Assembly (NCBI GenBank): GCA_934645275.1
Contig: CAKUDW010000154.1
Coordinates: forward strand, 1-5,393
DNA: 5,393 nt
Direction of reading: 5' to 3'
Origin: an uncultured Clostridia bacterium
GTDB lineage: Bacteria; Bacillota_A; Clostridia; Christensenellales; Aristaeellaceae
Part shown: positions 1 to 4,664 of the stretch, one piece after another
How the letters are laid out: every line of letters starts with the position of its first letter
Position numbering within the stretch: the first letter of the stretch is position 1
Notes under the pieces: generated by a model
What the model saw: the letters and a program-made list of their open reading frames with translations, nothing else
Told to the model about the DNA's origin: nothing
Databases searched by the model: none
Made by a program: the position numbers and the translations under genes

Positions 1-117
1 GCCAAGCTCGTGGCCGATATGTTCAACGGCGTGATCACCGTTTCCAACGACATCACCGCCACGCCTGACTCCTTCGCTATCGCGATCGAGCTGGAAGACT
101 ACGGCAACATCAAGTAA
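1..117 (+). CDS. C-terminal fragment of a gene, possibly a BMP/Med-type substrate-binding lipoprotein
   Basis: The window opens inside a reading frame (frame 1) that gives 38 residues and stops at TAA 115-117. The tail includes FNGVITVSNDITATPDSF and ends in EDYGNIK. The shape 'short helix, G-x-I-x-VSND, then a beta strand ending the protein' resembles the C-termini of BMP/Med-family binding proteins of nucleoside-type ABC importers in Firmicutes. This is recognition from memory on a short fragment, so the family call is weak. That it is the true end of a gene is much safer, because an intrinsic terminator begins 21 bases after the stop. The start, signal peptide and neighbouring transporter genes, if any, lie outside the window. 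Confidence 0.6.
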   Translation, partial: AKLVADMFNGVITVSNDITATPDSFAIAIELEDYGNIK

Positions 118-138
118 GCAAAACGCTTGCAATAGTAA

Positions 139-168
139 GGGGCGCTCCGGAAATGGAGCGCCCCTTTT
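139..168 (+). terminator. Intrinsic terminator of the first gene
   Basis: A perfect 10-bp GC-rich stem (139-148 with 155-164) is extended by a G149-U154 wobble pair that closes a GAAA tetraloop (150-153). It is followed by TTTT at 165-168. It lies 21 bases after the TAA of the upstream gene, as expected for its Rho-independent terminator. Confidence 0.93.
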
Positions 169-238
169 AGCTTGTCAAAAAGGGTTTGGACAAGCAGGTG
201 GACGGGGAAGCAAGCTCCCCCGCCACTGCCACCCTCAC

Positions 239-281
239 CAGTTTTTGCTGAAATCCTTCAGATTTCCGGGCGCAAAAACTG
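239..281. repeat. Nested inverted repeat (two-part hairpin)
   Basis: The outer arms CAGTTTTTGC (239-248) and GCAAAAACTG (272-281) are perfectly complementary over 10 bp. Inside them GAAATC (250-255) and GATTTC (261-266) form a second perfect 6-bp stem around a 5-base loop. The inner loop is asymmetric, with one base on the left and five on the right. It is not followed by a T-run, so it is not a terminator. Confidence 0.75.
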
Positions 282-289
282 TAAGGAAA

Positions 290-333
290 CGATTTTCACT
301 CTGGAAAATGGAATTTTCCGCCGCAAAAAATCG
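290..333. repeat. Second nested inverted repeat
   Basis: The outer arms CGATTTT (290-296) and AAAATCG (327-333) enclose GGAAAAT (303-309) and ATTTTCC (313-319), which pair over 7 bp around a GGA loop. This repeats the 'outer stem, internal loop, inner stem' plan of the hairpin at 239-281, with unrelated arm sequences. The stems are AT-rich and only moderately stable. Confidence 0.65.
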
Positions 334-380
334 CCCCATGCCCACCGTACACGCCGCTGGGCACGACTGAAAGTTCGAGA

Positions 381-423
381 GGACTTCTGCCTTCTTGAGC
401 TCTCCTGTTTTTTCAACAGACTG
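381..423 (-). repeat. Dispersed repeat, copy A (inverted relative to 5350-5393)
   Basis: Read on the minus strand this segment starts CAGTCTGTTGAAAAA and goes on through GGAGAGCTC. It matches the plus-strand sequence at 5350-5393, aligned by hand at roughly 33 of 41 positions plus a 3-base gap. The shared blocks are CAGTCTGT, GAAAAA and GGAGAGCTC. Copy A ends one base before the stem of the second terminator. The pair suggests a dispersed intergenic element, perhaps REP- or MITE-like. Confidence 0.6.
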
Positions 424-424
424 A

Positions 425-456
425 GGGGCTCTCCGGAAACGGAGAGCCCCTTTTTT
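425..456 (+). terminator. Second intrinsic terminator, near-duplicate of the first
   Basis: A perfect 11-bp stem (425-435 with 440-450) closes a GAAA tetraloop (436-439) and is followed by six Ts (451-456). The T-run occurs only on the plus strand, so termination is rightward. No plus-strand gene precedes it apart from the fragment ending at 117. It is therefore either a back-up terminator for that gene or the end of an unannotated transcript in 169-424. Confidence 0.9.
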
Positions 457-550
457 AAAGGACGAAATTAGTAAAACCAGAGTTTTGCGGGTCGGCGGTT
501 CCGGCAGACAGATATTGACAATTCGTATGCCTCAGCTCATGGATTTAAAA
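457..550. other. Short non-coding gap after the acetyltransferase gene
   Basis: This is the 3' flank of the minus-strand acetyltransferase gene. I see only a weak 5-bp AT hairpin (AAAAC/GTTTT, 473-486) and no minus-strand terminator with a U-run. A TTGACA at 515-520 on the plus strand has no matching -10 box. The leftward transcript may therefore run on into the structured stretch. Confidence 0.45.
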
Positions 551-1225
551 TCAGGTACTCGCCTTTTCCTGCGCGGCCAACTCGCGCTTAATTGTCCGCC
601 GCAGCTTTTCCAAATCCGAATCGCACAGCAGCGGCAGATACTCAAGCAGCTTTTCCGGCTCAAAATCCCACCACTTCAGCTTCAGTAGCAGCGCGGTCAG
701 CTCATCGTCGAAGCGCCGCTTCAGCAGCCTGGCGGGATTTCCACCGAACACCGTATAGGGCGGAACGTCCTTCGCCACTACGGAATACGCCGCGATGATC
801 GCGCCGTCGCCAATCTTTACACCCGGCATTACCACGCATTCGCGCCCAAACCACACGTCGTTTCCAACAATGGTGTCGCCCTTGCGCGGCAACTGAGACA
901 TGTGGTCGGGCGTATTTTCGCGCCATGCGCCGCCGAACATGTTAAAGGGATAGGTTGTGGCGCTGCTGATGCGGTGGTTTGCCGGGCCCATGACGAATAC
1001 TGTGCCCGCCGCAATGGCGCAAAATTTGCCGATGATCAGCCTGTCGCCGAATTCCGGATAGTTGAACAGCACGTTGTTTTGCTCAAAGCCGGTGGGGTCG
1101 CGCGCATCATCGTAGTAGGTATATTCGCCGATGGATATGTTCGGCGCTTCTACGACATTGCGAATGAAGCACGACGTCTTATACTCGTTTGGAAAAATCG
1201 CGTTAGGATCGGGTATGCGCGGCAT
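551..1225 (-). CDS. Vat/CatB-type hexapeptide-repeat O-acetyltransferase
   Basis: A 224-residue cytoplasmic acetyl-CoA-dependent acyltransferase of the xenobiotic acetyltransferase branch (Vat streptogramin A and CatB chloramphenicol enzymes), which act as left-handed beta-helix trimers. Visible features are SIGEYTYYDD (31-40), FNYPEFGDRLIIGKFCAI (54-71), GPANHR with the expected catalytic His84, YPFNMFGGAW (92-101), GDTIVGNDVWFG (116-127), the hexapeptide run MPGVKIGDGAIIAAYSVV (133-150), and FGGNPARLLKRRF (160-172). A charged helical tail follows KWWDF. The length is slightly above the ~210 residues of classical Vat enzymes. The ATG at 1225 is chosen because GAGGAGG lies 8 bases upstream; a TTG nine codons earlier would put that ribosome site inside the gene. 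Many chromosomal relatives have no proven drug substrate, so resistance is plausible but not shown. It has its own promoter and follows the ABC operon on the same strand. Confidence 0.9.
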   Translation of the reverse strand: MPRIPDPNAIFPNEYKTSCFIRNVVEAPNISIGEYTYYDDARDPTGFEQNNVLFNYPEFGDRLIIGKFCAIAAGTVFVMGPANHRISSATTYPFNMFGGAWRENTPDHMSQLPRKGDTIVGNDVWFGRECVVMPGVKIGDGAIIAAYSVVAKDVPPYTVFGGNPARLLKRRFDDELTALLLKLKWWDFEPEKLLEYLPLLCDSDLEKLRRTIKRELAAQEKAST

Positions 1226-1233
1226 GGTAAGGT

Positions 1234-1240
1234 CCTCCTC
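1234..1240 (-). promoter_or_regulatory. Ribosome binding site deciding the acetyltransferase start
   Basis: GAGGAGG on the minus strand, 8 bases before the ATG at 1225. It lies inside the frame of the longer TTG-started version, which argues against that start. Confidence 0.85.
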
Positions 1241-1262
1241 ACAGGTATTCAAACAGATAAAG

Positions 1263-1307
1263 CGGCCGCCCGGCGTCCCCTGCTTGCGGGGCTTTGCCGG
1301 ACGGCCG
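1263..1307 (-). promoter_or_regulatory. Long GC-rich hairpin at the 5' end of the acetyltransferase leader
   Basis: CGGCCG (1263-1268) pairs with CGGCCG (1302-1307). After a C/A mismatch, CCGGC (1270-1274) pairs with GCCGG (1296-1300). After a small internal loop, CCCC (1277-1280) pairs with GGGG (1288-1291). The predicted transcription start (about 1308) falls almost exactly at its base, so the mRNA would begin with this structure about 22 bases before the ribosome site. No leader peptide is visible. The minus-strand sequence after it has scattered Us but no clean U-run, so it is a poor terminator. A 5' stabilising stem-loop or a binding site is more likely. Confidence 0.65.
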
Positions 1308-1314
1308 ATATGCT

Positions 1315-1344
1315 ATTATAGCTTTTTTGTCTGCGGCGTGTCAA
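1315..1344 (-). promoter_or_regulatory. Consensus sigma-A promoter of the acetyltransferase gene
   Basis: On the minus strand, TTGACA (1339-1344) and TATAAT (1315-1320) are both perfect consensus boxes with an 18-base spacer. The predicted start is near 1308, giving a leader of about 83 bases. The spacer contains an A-run beside the -10 box. The gap back to the ATPase stop (1345-1430) holds no convincing terminator, only a weak 5-bp GGCGC/GCGCC stem. Confidence 0.88.
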
Positions 1345-1430
1345 TACTCGGTCGGCACGCTTCCTGAACCCGGCGCACAGCTTTTAAATACCAGCATCGC
1401 GCCGATAAATCCTTCAGTTCAGAATCGCGT

Positions 1431-2177
1431 TTACAGTATCTTCGCCAGGAAGTTCTGCGTGCGGGGATTCTGTGGGGCGGTGAAAATCTGTTCGGGCGTA
1501 CCTTCCTCCAGAATCTGGCCGCCGTCCATGAACACCACGCGGTCGCCCACTTCGCGGGCAAAGCCCATTTCGTGGGTCACGACCACCATGGTCATGCCAT
1601 CGTGCGCCAGCGACTTCATGACCTCGAGCACCTCGCCGACCATTTCCGGATCGAGCGCGGAGGTGGGTTCGTCGAAGAGCATCACGTCGGGCTCCATGCA
1701 AAGCGCGCGCACAATGGCAATGCGCTGCTTCTGGCCGCCGGAAAGCTGACTGGGATAGGCGTTCGCGCGGTCGGCCAGGCCTACGCGCTCCAGCAGCGCC
1801 ATGGCCTTCTTTTCCGCTTCGGCCTTCGTCTTCTTGCGAAGTTCGATGGGTGCGACGGTCAGATTGCGCAGTATCGTCATATTCGGGAAGAGGTTAAAGT
1901 GCTGAAACACCATGCCCATCTTCTGGCGGTGCAGGTTGATGTTTACCTTCGGGTCGGTGATGTCCACACCCTCGAAGGTGATCGTACCCGCGGTGGGCAG
2001 TTCCAACAGATTCAGGCAGCGCAGGAAGGTGGATTTGCCGCTGCCGCTGGGGCCGATTACGACCACCACTTCGCCGCGGTGGATATCGGTGGAAACGCCG
2101 TTGAGCGCCTTGATGCCGTTGCCGGTTTTAAAGGTCTTTTCAAGATCGCGAACCTGAATGAGCACATCAGTGGTCAC
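1431..2177 (-). CDS. glnQ: Polar amino-acid ABC importer, ATP-binding protein (GlnQ/HisP type)
   Basis: A 248-residue ATPase that drives import of a polar amino acid through the permease encoded just upstream. All ABC motifs are intact: Walker [10 protein letters not shown] (42-50), Q-loop Gln92 in [12 protein letters not shown], signature LSGGQKQR (145-152), Walker B VMLFDE (165-170), D-loop SALD (173-176), and the switch His202 in [21 protein letters not shown]. That last run is typical of the amino-acid (PAAT) subfamily. The length is normal. The start is GTG at 2177, overlapping the end of the permease gene by 11 bases, with AGAGGAGG ending 10 bases upstream, which suggests translational coupling. 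RIAIVRAL has Val where Ala is common, a mild change. The symbol names the family type; the substrate cannot be read from this subunit. Confidence 0.96.
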   Translation of the reverse strand: MTTDVLIQVRDLEKTFKTGNGIKALNGVSTDIHRGEVVVVIGPSGSGKSTFLRCLNLLELPTAGTITFEGVDITDPKVNINLHRQKMGMVFQHFNLFPNMTILRNLTVAPIELRKKTKAEAEKKAMALLERVGLADRANAYPSQLSGGQKQRIAIVRALCMEPDVMLFDEPTSALDPEMVGEVLEVMKSLAHDGMTMVVVTHEMGFAREVGDRVVFMDGGQILEEGTPEQIFTAPQNPRTQNFLAKIL

Positions 2178-2895
2178 TGTTTCTCAGCCTCCTCTCGAGC
2201 AAGCCGACCAGCTTGGAAAAGAACATTACGAGCACCAGATAGATCAGCGCCACCGCAATCAGTGGCAGAAACGGGGAATAGGTGCGGCTGCGGATGATGT
2301 CGCCGCCCTTGGTGAGGTCAGCCACGGCCACATAGCCCGCCACGGAAGTTTCCTTCAACAGCGCGATGAATTCGTTTGCCAACGAGGGCAGCACGTTCTT
2401 AATCGTCTGCGGAATGATGACGAAGCGCATCGTCTGGAAGTAATTGAAGCCCAGGCTGCGGCCCGCTTCAAACTGTCCCTGATCGATGGACATGATGCCG
2501 CCGCGCACGATTTCCGCCACATATGCGCCGGAATTCAGGCCGAACGCCAGCGACGCGACCAGCACGCCGTTATCCGATGAAGCGAAAATCACGAAGAAGA
2601 TGATCATCAGCTGCACCACCACGGGTGTACCGCGCAGCACCGTCAGATAGATGCGGCAGATTTCATTCAGCACGCCGAAGAGCTTGCGCCCCAGCGTCTT
2701 GCGCGCGCCCTCGCGGGTCTTGTCATAGGTGGAACGCACCATGGCAATCGCCACGCCGATCACAATGCCCAGCAGACAGGCCAACAGCGTGATCAGCAGC
2801 GTATTTCCCAGGCCGTTCAGCAGGTATTTCCAGCGGTTCGCCTGCACGAAATTCAGTATGAAGTCTGCTTTCAGCTTTTCAAACCAGGCTTGCAC
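2167..2895 (-). CDS. Polar amino-acid ABC importer, permease (HisM/GlnP type)
   Basis: A 242-residue membrane protein forming the channel of the importer; with only one permease gene present, it is probably a homodimer. The sequence shows a short N-terminal helix, the motif [26 protein letters not shown] (27-52, first transmembrane helix), a long basic cytoplasmic loop (54-79), [10 protein letters not shown] (87-96), further hydrophobic segments at about 96-124, the EAA coupling loop (143-163, EAGRSLGFN to IIPQ) that contacts the ATPase, and a last helix at about 208-230. The basic loop [18 protein letters not shown] is longer than in short GlnP proteins. The GTG start at 2895 is supported by AGGAGGAG 7 bases upstream. 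The gene follows the binding-protein gene after about 100 bases that contain a strong hairpin. The substrate is not determinable here. Confidence 0.95.
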   Translation of the reverse strand: MQAWFEKLKADFILNFVQANRWKYLLNGLGNTLLITLLACLLGIVIGVAIAMVRSTYDKTREGARKTLGRKLFGVLNEICRIYLTVLRGTPVVVQLMIIFFVIFASSDNGVLVASLAFGLNSGAYVAEIVRGGIMSIDQGQFEAGRSLGFNYFQTMRFVIIPQTIKNVLPSLANEFIALLKETSVAGYVAVADLTKGGDIIRSRTYSPFLPLIAVALIYLVLVMFFSKLVGLLERRLRNSDH

Positions 2896-2902
2896 GATCC
2901 TT

Positions 2903-2910
2903 CTCCTCCT
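2903..2910 (-). promoter_or_regulatory. Ribosome binding site for the GTG start of the permease
   Basis: AGGAGGAG on the minus strand, 7 bases before GTG at 2895. It fixes a non-ATG start; there is no better ATG nearby. Confidence 0.8.
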
Positions 2911-2938
2911 CGCGTATGTTCAAATGGATGACGTCGAA

Positions 2939-2971
2939 GATTCCCGGATTCTGTGGCAGAATCCGGGAATC
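2939..2971 (-). repeat. Perfect 14-bp intercistronic hairpin between binding protein and permease
   Basis: The arms 2939-2952 and 2958-2971 (GATTCCCGGATTCT and its exact complement) enclose a 5-base loop. On the minus strand it is followed by TTCGACG rather than a U-run, so it is not a standard terminator. In binding-protein operons, hairpins at this place commonly protect the upstream mRNA so that the binding protein is made in excess over the membrane parts. That role is inferred here from position. Confidence 0.85.
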
Positions 2972-2995
2972 CCGCATTAGGTCTATATTCAGTGT

Positions 2996-3742
2996 TTACT
3001 TGCTGGGGATGTACTTTTCGACCACTGCGGCCACGGTGCCGTCGTCGATCAGGCTCTGCAGCGCTTCATTTACCTTTTCGGTCAGCTCGCTGCCCTTGGC
3101 CAGCGCGATGGCGTAATCTTCGACCGCATACTGGGTATCCAGAATCTTCAGGCCTTCGTTGGCGGCCACATAGTTCTTGGCGGGTTCGTTGTCGATGACC
3201 ACGCAGTCAACCTTGCCGCTGGTCAGCGCCAGCACGGCGTCCGCGCCGGTCTTGTAGCGTTCCACAGTGCCCAGGCCCGCGTCCTCGATATCGCCGGAGC
3301 AGTAGATGTCGCCCGTGGTGCCCTGCTGCACGCCGATGGTGTAGTTCGCGCCCTCGGCGAAGAGATCGTCCACGGTGGTGATCGGGCTGTCTTCCTTCAC
3401 GATGACGGCCTGAATGCCAGTGGCGTAGCTGATGGAGAAGTCCACATTCTGCAGGCGCTCCTCGGTCACGGTCATGCCGGCCATGCCGAAGTCAACCTTG
3501 CCGGTGGTGACGGCGGGGATGATGGCGTCGAAGTCCATATCCACGATTTCGAAATCATAGCCCAGCTTTTCGGCGATGGCGGCGCCCACTTCGGCGTCGA
3601 TGCCCACGATTTCGCCGGTCTCGTCGTCGTAGTACTCATAGGGCGGGAAGGAAGCGTTGGTGCCCATCTTCAGGGTCTCGGCCATGGCCATGCCGGTGAG
3701 AACAAACATCATTACCAGTGCGATTGCAACGATCTTTTTCAT
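2996..3742 (-). CDS. Polar amino-acid ABC importer, extracytoplasmic binding protein (SBP_bac_3 family)
   Basis: A 248-residue receptor of family-3 solute-binding proteins that delivers a polar amino acid to the permease. A signal peptide spans about 1-21 (MKK, hydrophobic core, TGMAMA) with likely cleavage before Glu22. There is no lipobox cysteine, which is unusual for a Gram-positive binding protein. The mature part starts LKMGTNASFPPYEYY (24-38), then GIDAEVGAAIAEKLG (47-61), the ligand-loop region MTVTEERLQNVDFS with Arg96 in the position that normally holds the ligand carboxylate, GVQQGTTGD (137-145), and VVIDNEPAKNYV with Asp184 in the usual amino-group-binding position. Cys148 and Cys180 are the only cysteines of the mature part and might form a disulfide. 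The ATG at 3742 has GGAGGT 8 bases upstream. It is the first gene of the importer operon. Arginine, glutamine, glutamate or cystine are all possible substrates. Confidence 0.95.
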   Translation of the reverse strand: MKKIVAIALVMMFVLTGMAMAETLKMGTNASFPPYEYYDDETGEIVGIDAEVGAAIAEKLGYDFEIVDMDFDAIIPAVTTGKVDFGMAGMTVTEERLQNVDFSISYATGIQAVIVKEDSPITTVDDLFAEGANYTIGVQQGTTGDIYCSGDIEDAGLGTVERYKTGADAVLALTSGKVDCVVIDNEPAKNYVAANEGLKILDTQYAVEDYAIALAKGSELTEKVNEALQSLIDDGTVAAVVEKYIPSK

Positions 3743-3780
3743 GATAGTTTACCTCCGAATCAGTTTGGTTGAATGTGAAT

Positions 3781-3794
3781 CGGGATTGCTCCCG
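3781..3794 (-). promoter_or_regulatory. Small GNRA-capped hairpin in the binding-protein leader
   Basis: On the minus strand CGGGA and TCCCG pair over 5 bp around a GCAA tetraloop, within the ~57-base leader predicted from the promoter just upstream. It is short; it may stabilise the mRNA or mean nothing. Confidence 0.45.
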
Positions 3795-3806
3795 GTTGAT
3801 GAATGG

Positions 3807-3835
3807 ATTATACATCCGAACGCCTGAAAATTCAA
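3807..3835 (-). promoter_or_regulatory. Sigma-A promoter of the amino-acid importer operon
   Basis: Minus strand: TTGAAT (3830-3835, 4 of 6 consensus) and a perfect TATAAT (3807-3812) with a 17-base spacer. It drives the binding-protein gene with a leader of nearly 60 bases. A partial CodY-like sequence (AATTTTCAG followed by a poor second half, 3818-3832) lies inside the spacer but is too degenerate to claim. Confidence 0.8.
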
Positions 3836-3850
3836 GTGCCTGCGGCGTTA

Positions 3851-3889
3851 TTTAACGAAATATGCACAATTTATGAATAATTATGCGAA
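3851..3889. promoter_or_regulatory. Two tandem ArgR-box-like sites in an AT-rich patch
   Basis: Compared with the known ARG box TNTGAATWWWWATTCANW, plus-strand 3872-3889 (TATGAATAATTATGCGAA) differs at two informative positions. The sequence at 3851-3868 differs at four. The two 18-base sites are separated by exactly 3 bases, the usual spacing of paired ARG boxes. They sit upstream of the importer -35 box rather than over it. The match is suggestive for an amino-acid transporter but was made by eye in AT-rich DNA. Confidence 0.3.
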
Positions 3890-3912
3890 TATACATTTTT
3901 TGATGCATTTTG

Positions 3913-3940
3913 CGGCGCCGGTCTGGTTTGCGCAGCGCCG
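3913..3940. repeat. Inverted repeat in the divergent control region
   Basis: CGGCGC (3913-3918) and GCGCCG (3935-3940) are perfectly complementary around 16 bases. It lies between the leftward importer promoter and the rightward DUF3786 promoter and outside both predicted transcripts, so it would act as DNA (a protein site) if at all. It has no T-run. Confidence 0.35.
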
Positions 3941-3952
3941 TCCGACGCGCGG

Positions 3953-3981
3953 TTGACTTTACCGGCCGGTTGGTCTATCAT
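3953..3981 (+). promoter_or_regulatory. Sigma-A promoter of the DUF3786-DUF1638 operon, with a palindrome in its spacer
   Basis: TTGACT (3953-3958, 5 of 6) and TATCAT (3976-3981, 5 of 6) have a 17-base spacer. The predicted start is near 3988, giving a leader of roughly 38 bases. The spacer contains ACCGGCCGGT (3961-3970), a perfect 10-bp palindrome in an ideal place for a repressor or for a MerR-type activator acting between the two boxes. Confidence 0.78.
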
Positions 3982-4014
3982 CATTATAACGAAAAATGCG
4001 GGGCGCATCTAGCC

Positions 4015-4020
4015 AGGAGG
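4015..4020 (+). promoter_or_regulatory. Ribosome binding site deciding the DUF3786 start
   Basis: AGGAGG, 5 bases before ATG at 4026. The in-frame ATG at 3996 has no ribosome site and lies within ten bases of the predicted transcription start, so the downstream ATG is preferred. Confidence 0.85.
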
Positions 4021-4025
4021 TTCGT

Positions 4026-4664
4026 ATGCCGGCTGAGTTTTCCAATTATGAGAAAATGAAAATTGCGATGGCAGAATCATTTTTGAAGTATGATCAGGCG
4101 AAGATGATTCAGAAATTCGCATTGAATTCCGACCGGGAGTATCTGTACCTGTCGTTTGTTGGGCATACCTACCGCATTCACAGAAAATCCGGCGCAGTTC
4201 AATGGTCGGACGACGGCTTTAAGAGTGCGCACGATGCAAACTATGATGAAACCATGACGATTTACGATGTGCTCTGCTATTCAAAGGACGGCTGCCATTT
4301 GGCCCGTGAATTTGTAAATGTGAATTCCCTATCTGCCGTCAGGGCGGGAAGTATGGTTCGCGGAAACGGCATTTTTCAGCAGACGGCCGATGCCTTTAAC
4401 GGCAGAACCAGTCAGCTGCGGGAAGCCTGCAGGGCGCTATCTGGAATCGAACTGCAAAATGGAGACGTTGCCTTCGGCCTGAATTTTTTTCCGTTTCTTC
4501 CGTTGGTTTTGCGATTCTGGGAAGCCGATGAAGATTTCCCGGCCAGTTTGCAGATTCTGGTGGACAGGAACATTCTCGATTACATGCACTATGAAACGCT
4601 CATGTTCGCGCTTAGCCATCTGTTTTGCCGGCTGAAGGAGGAAATGCCGAATGACCAGAAATAA
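4026..4664 (+). CDS. DUF3786 family protein
   Basis: A 212-residue soluble protein without a signal peptide or membrane segment. I recognise the DUF3786 pattern: an N-terminal helical part; YLYLSFVGHTYRIHRKSGAV (39-58) as a beta-rich segment; YDETMTIYDVLCYSKDG (73-89); and a C-terminal signature of a hydrophobic strand, then FWEADEDFPASLQILVDRNILDYMHYE (164-190), which corresponds to the family's 'W-E-x-D-E-x-FP...ILFD' run. It contains four cysteines (84, 90, 135, 201) but no tight CxxC pair. The molecular function is unknown. Family members occur mainly in anaerobic bacteria and archaea, often near corrinoid or metal-cofactor genes; that association is from memory and nothing in this protein proves it. 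The gene is first in an operon, has its own promoter, and overlaps the next gene by 14 bases, so the two products are likely made together. Confidence 0.8.
   Translation: MPAEFSNYEKMKIAMAESFLKYDQAKMIQKFALNSDREYLYLSFVGHTYRIHRKSGAVQWSDDGFKSAHDANYDETMTIYDVLCYSKDGCHLAREFVNVNSLSAVRAGSMVRGNGIFQQTADAFNGRTSQLREACRALSGIELQNGDVAFGLNFFPFLPLVLRFWEADEDFPASLQILVDRNILDYMHYETLMFALSHLFCRLKEEMPNDQK
4635..4641 (+). promoter_or_regulatory. Ribosome binding site of the DUF1638 gene inside the end of the DUF3786 gene
   Basis: AAGGAGG lies within the last codons of the upstream gene, 9 bases before ATG at 4651. It supports the overlapping start and translational coupling. Confidence 0.82.

Larger units (their letters stand above)
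169..424 (+). other. Gene-free structured stretch between two terminators
   Basis: I see no supportable gene here: the possible frames lack a ribosome site and run through hairpins and the second terminator. The stretch is instead packed with inverted repeats. They are a 7-bp stem at 170-176/189-195; an imperfect stem at 197-208/216-227; nested stems at 239-281 and 290-333; and a 6-bp stem at 339-344/358-363. Its last ~43 bases are one copy of a repeat found again at the window end. No clear sigma-A promoter is visible. It could be a non-coding RNA ending at the 425-456 terminator, the remains of a small mobile or REP-like element, or a long 3' region fed by read-through of the first terminator. 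Which of these is right cannot be told from one sequence. Confidence 0.5.

Noticed and set aside
172..471. A 99-codon plus-strand frame in the gene-free stretch
   Set aside because: It has no ribosome site before its ATG-like start, runs through several inverted repeats and the whole second terminator, and its product resembles no protein family.
515..543. TTGACA at 515-520 as a rightward promoter
   Set aside because: The position 17 bases on reads CATGGA, with no recognisable -10 box and no gene downstream on that strand.
1226..1252. A TTG start nine codons upstream for the acetyltransferase
   Set aside because: The strong GAGGAGG ribosome site would lie inside the coding region, and the added residues (MNTCEEDLT) are simply its translation.
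1263..1307. The GC-rich hairpin as terminator of the importer operon
   Set aside because: The minus-strand sequence after it has only scattered Us and it lies downstream of a perfect promoter, so a leader structure fits better.
1572..2297. A long plus-strand frame opposite the ATPase gene
   Set aside because: It is an antisense shadow of a gene with all ABC motifs intact; its His-rich translation matches nothing and it lacks a ribosome site.
3818..3832. A CodY box in the importer promoter
   Set aside because: The first nine bases match AATTTTCWG but the second half matches at only one of six positions, which is too weak to annotate.
3996..4025. An earlier ATG (3996) for the DUF3786 gene
   Set aside because: It is only a few bases after the predicted transcription start, has no ribosome site, and would place the AGGAGG at 4015-4020 within the gene.
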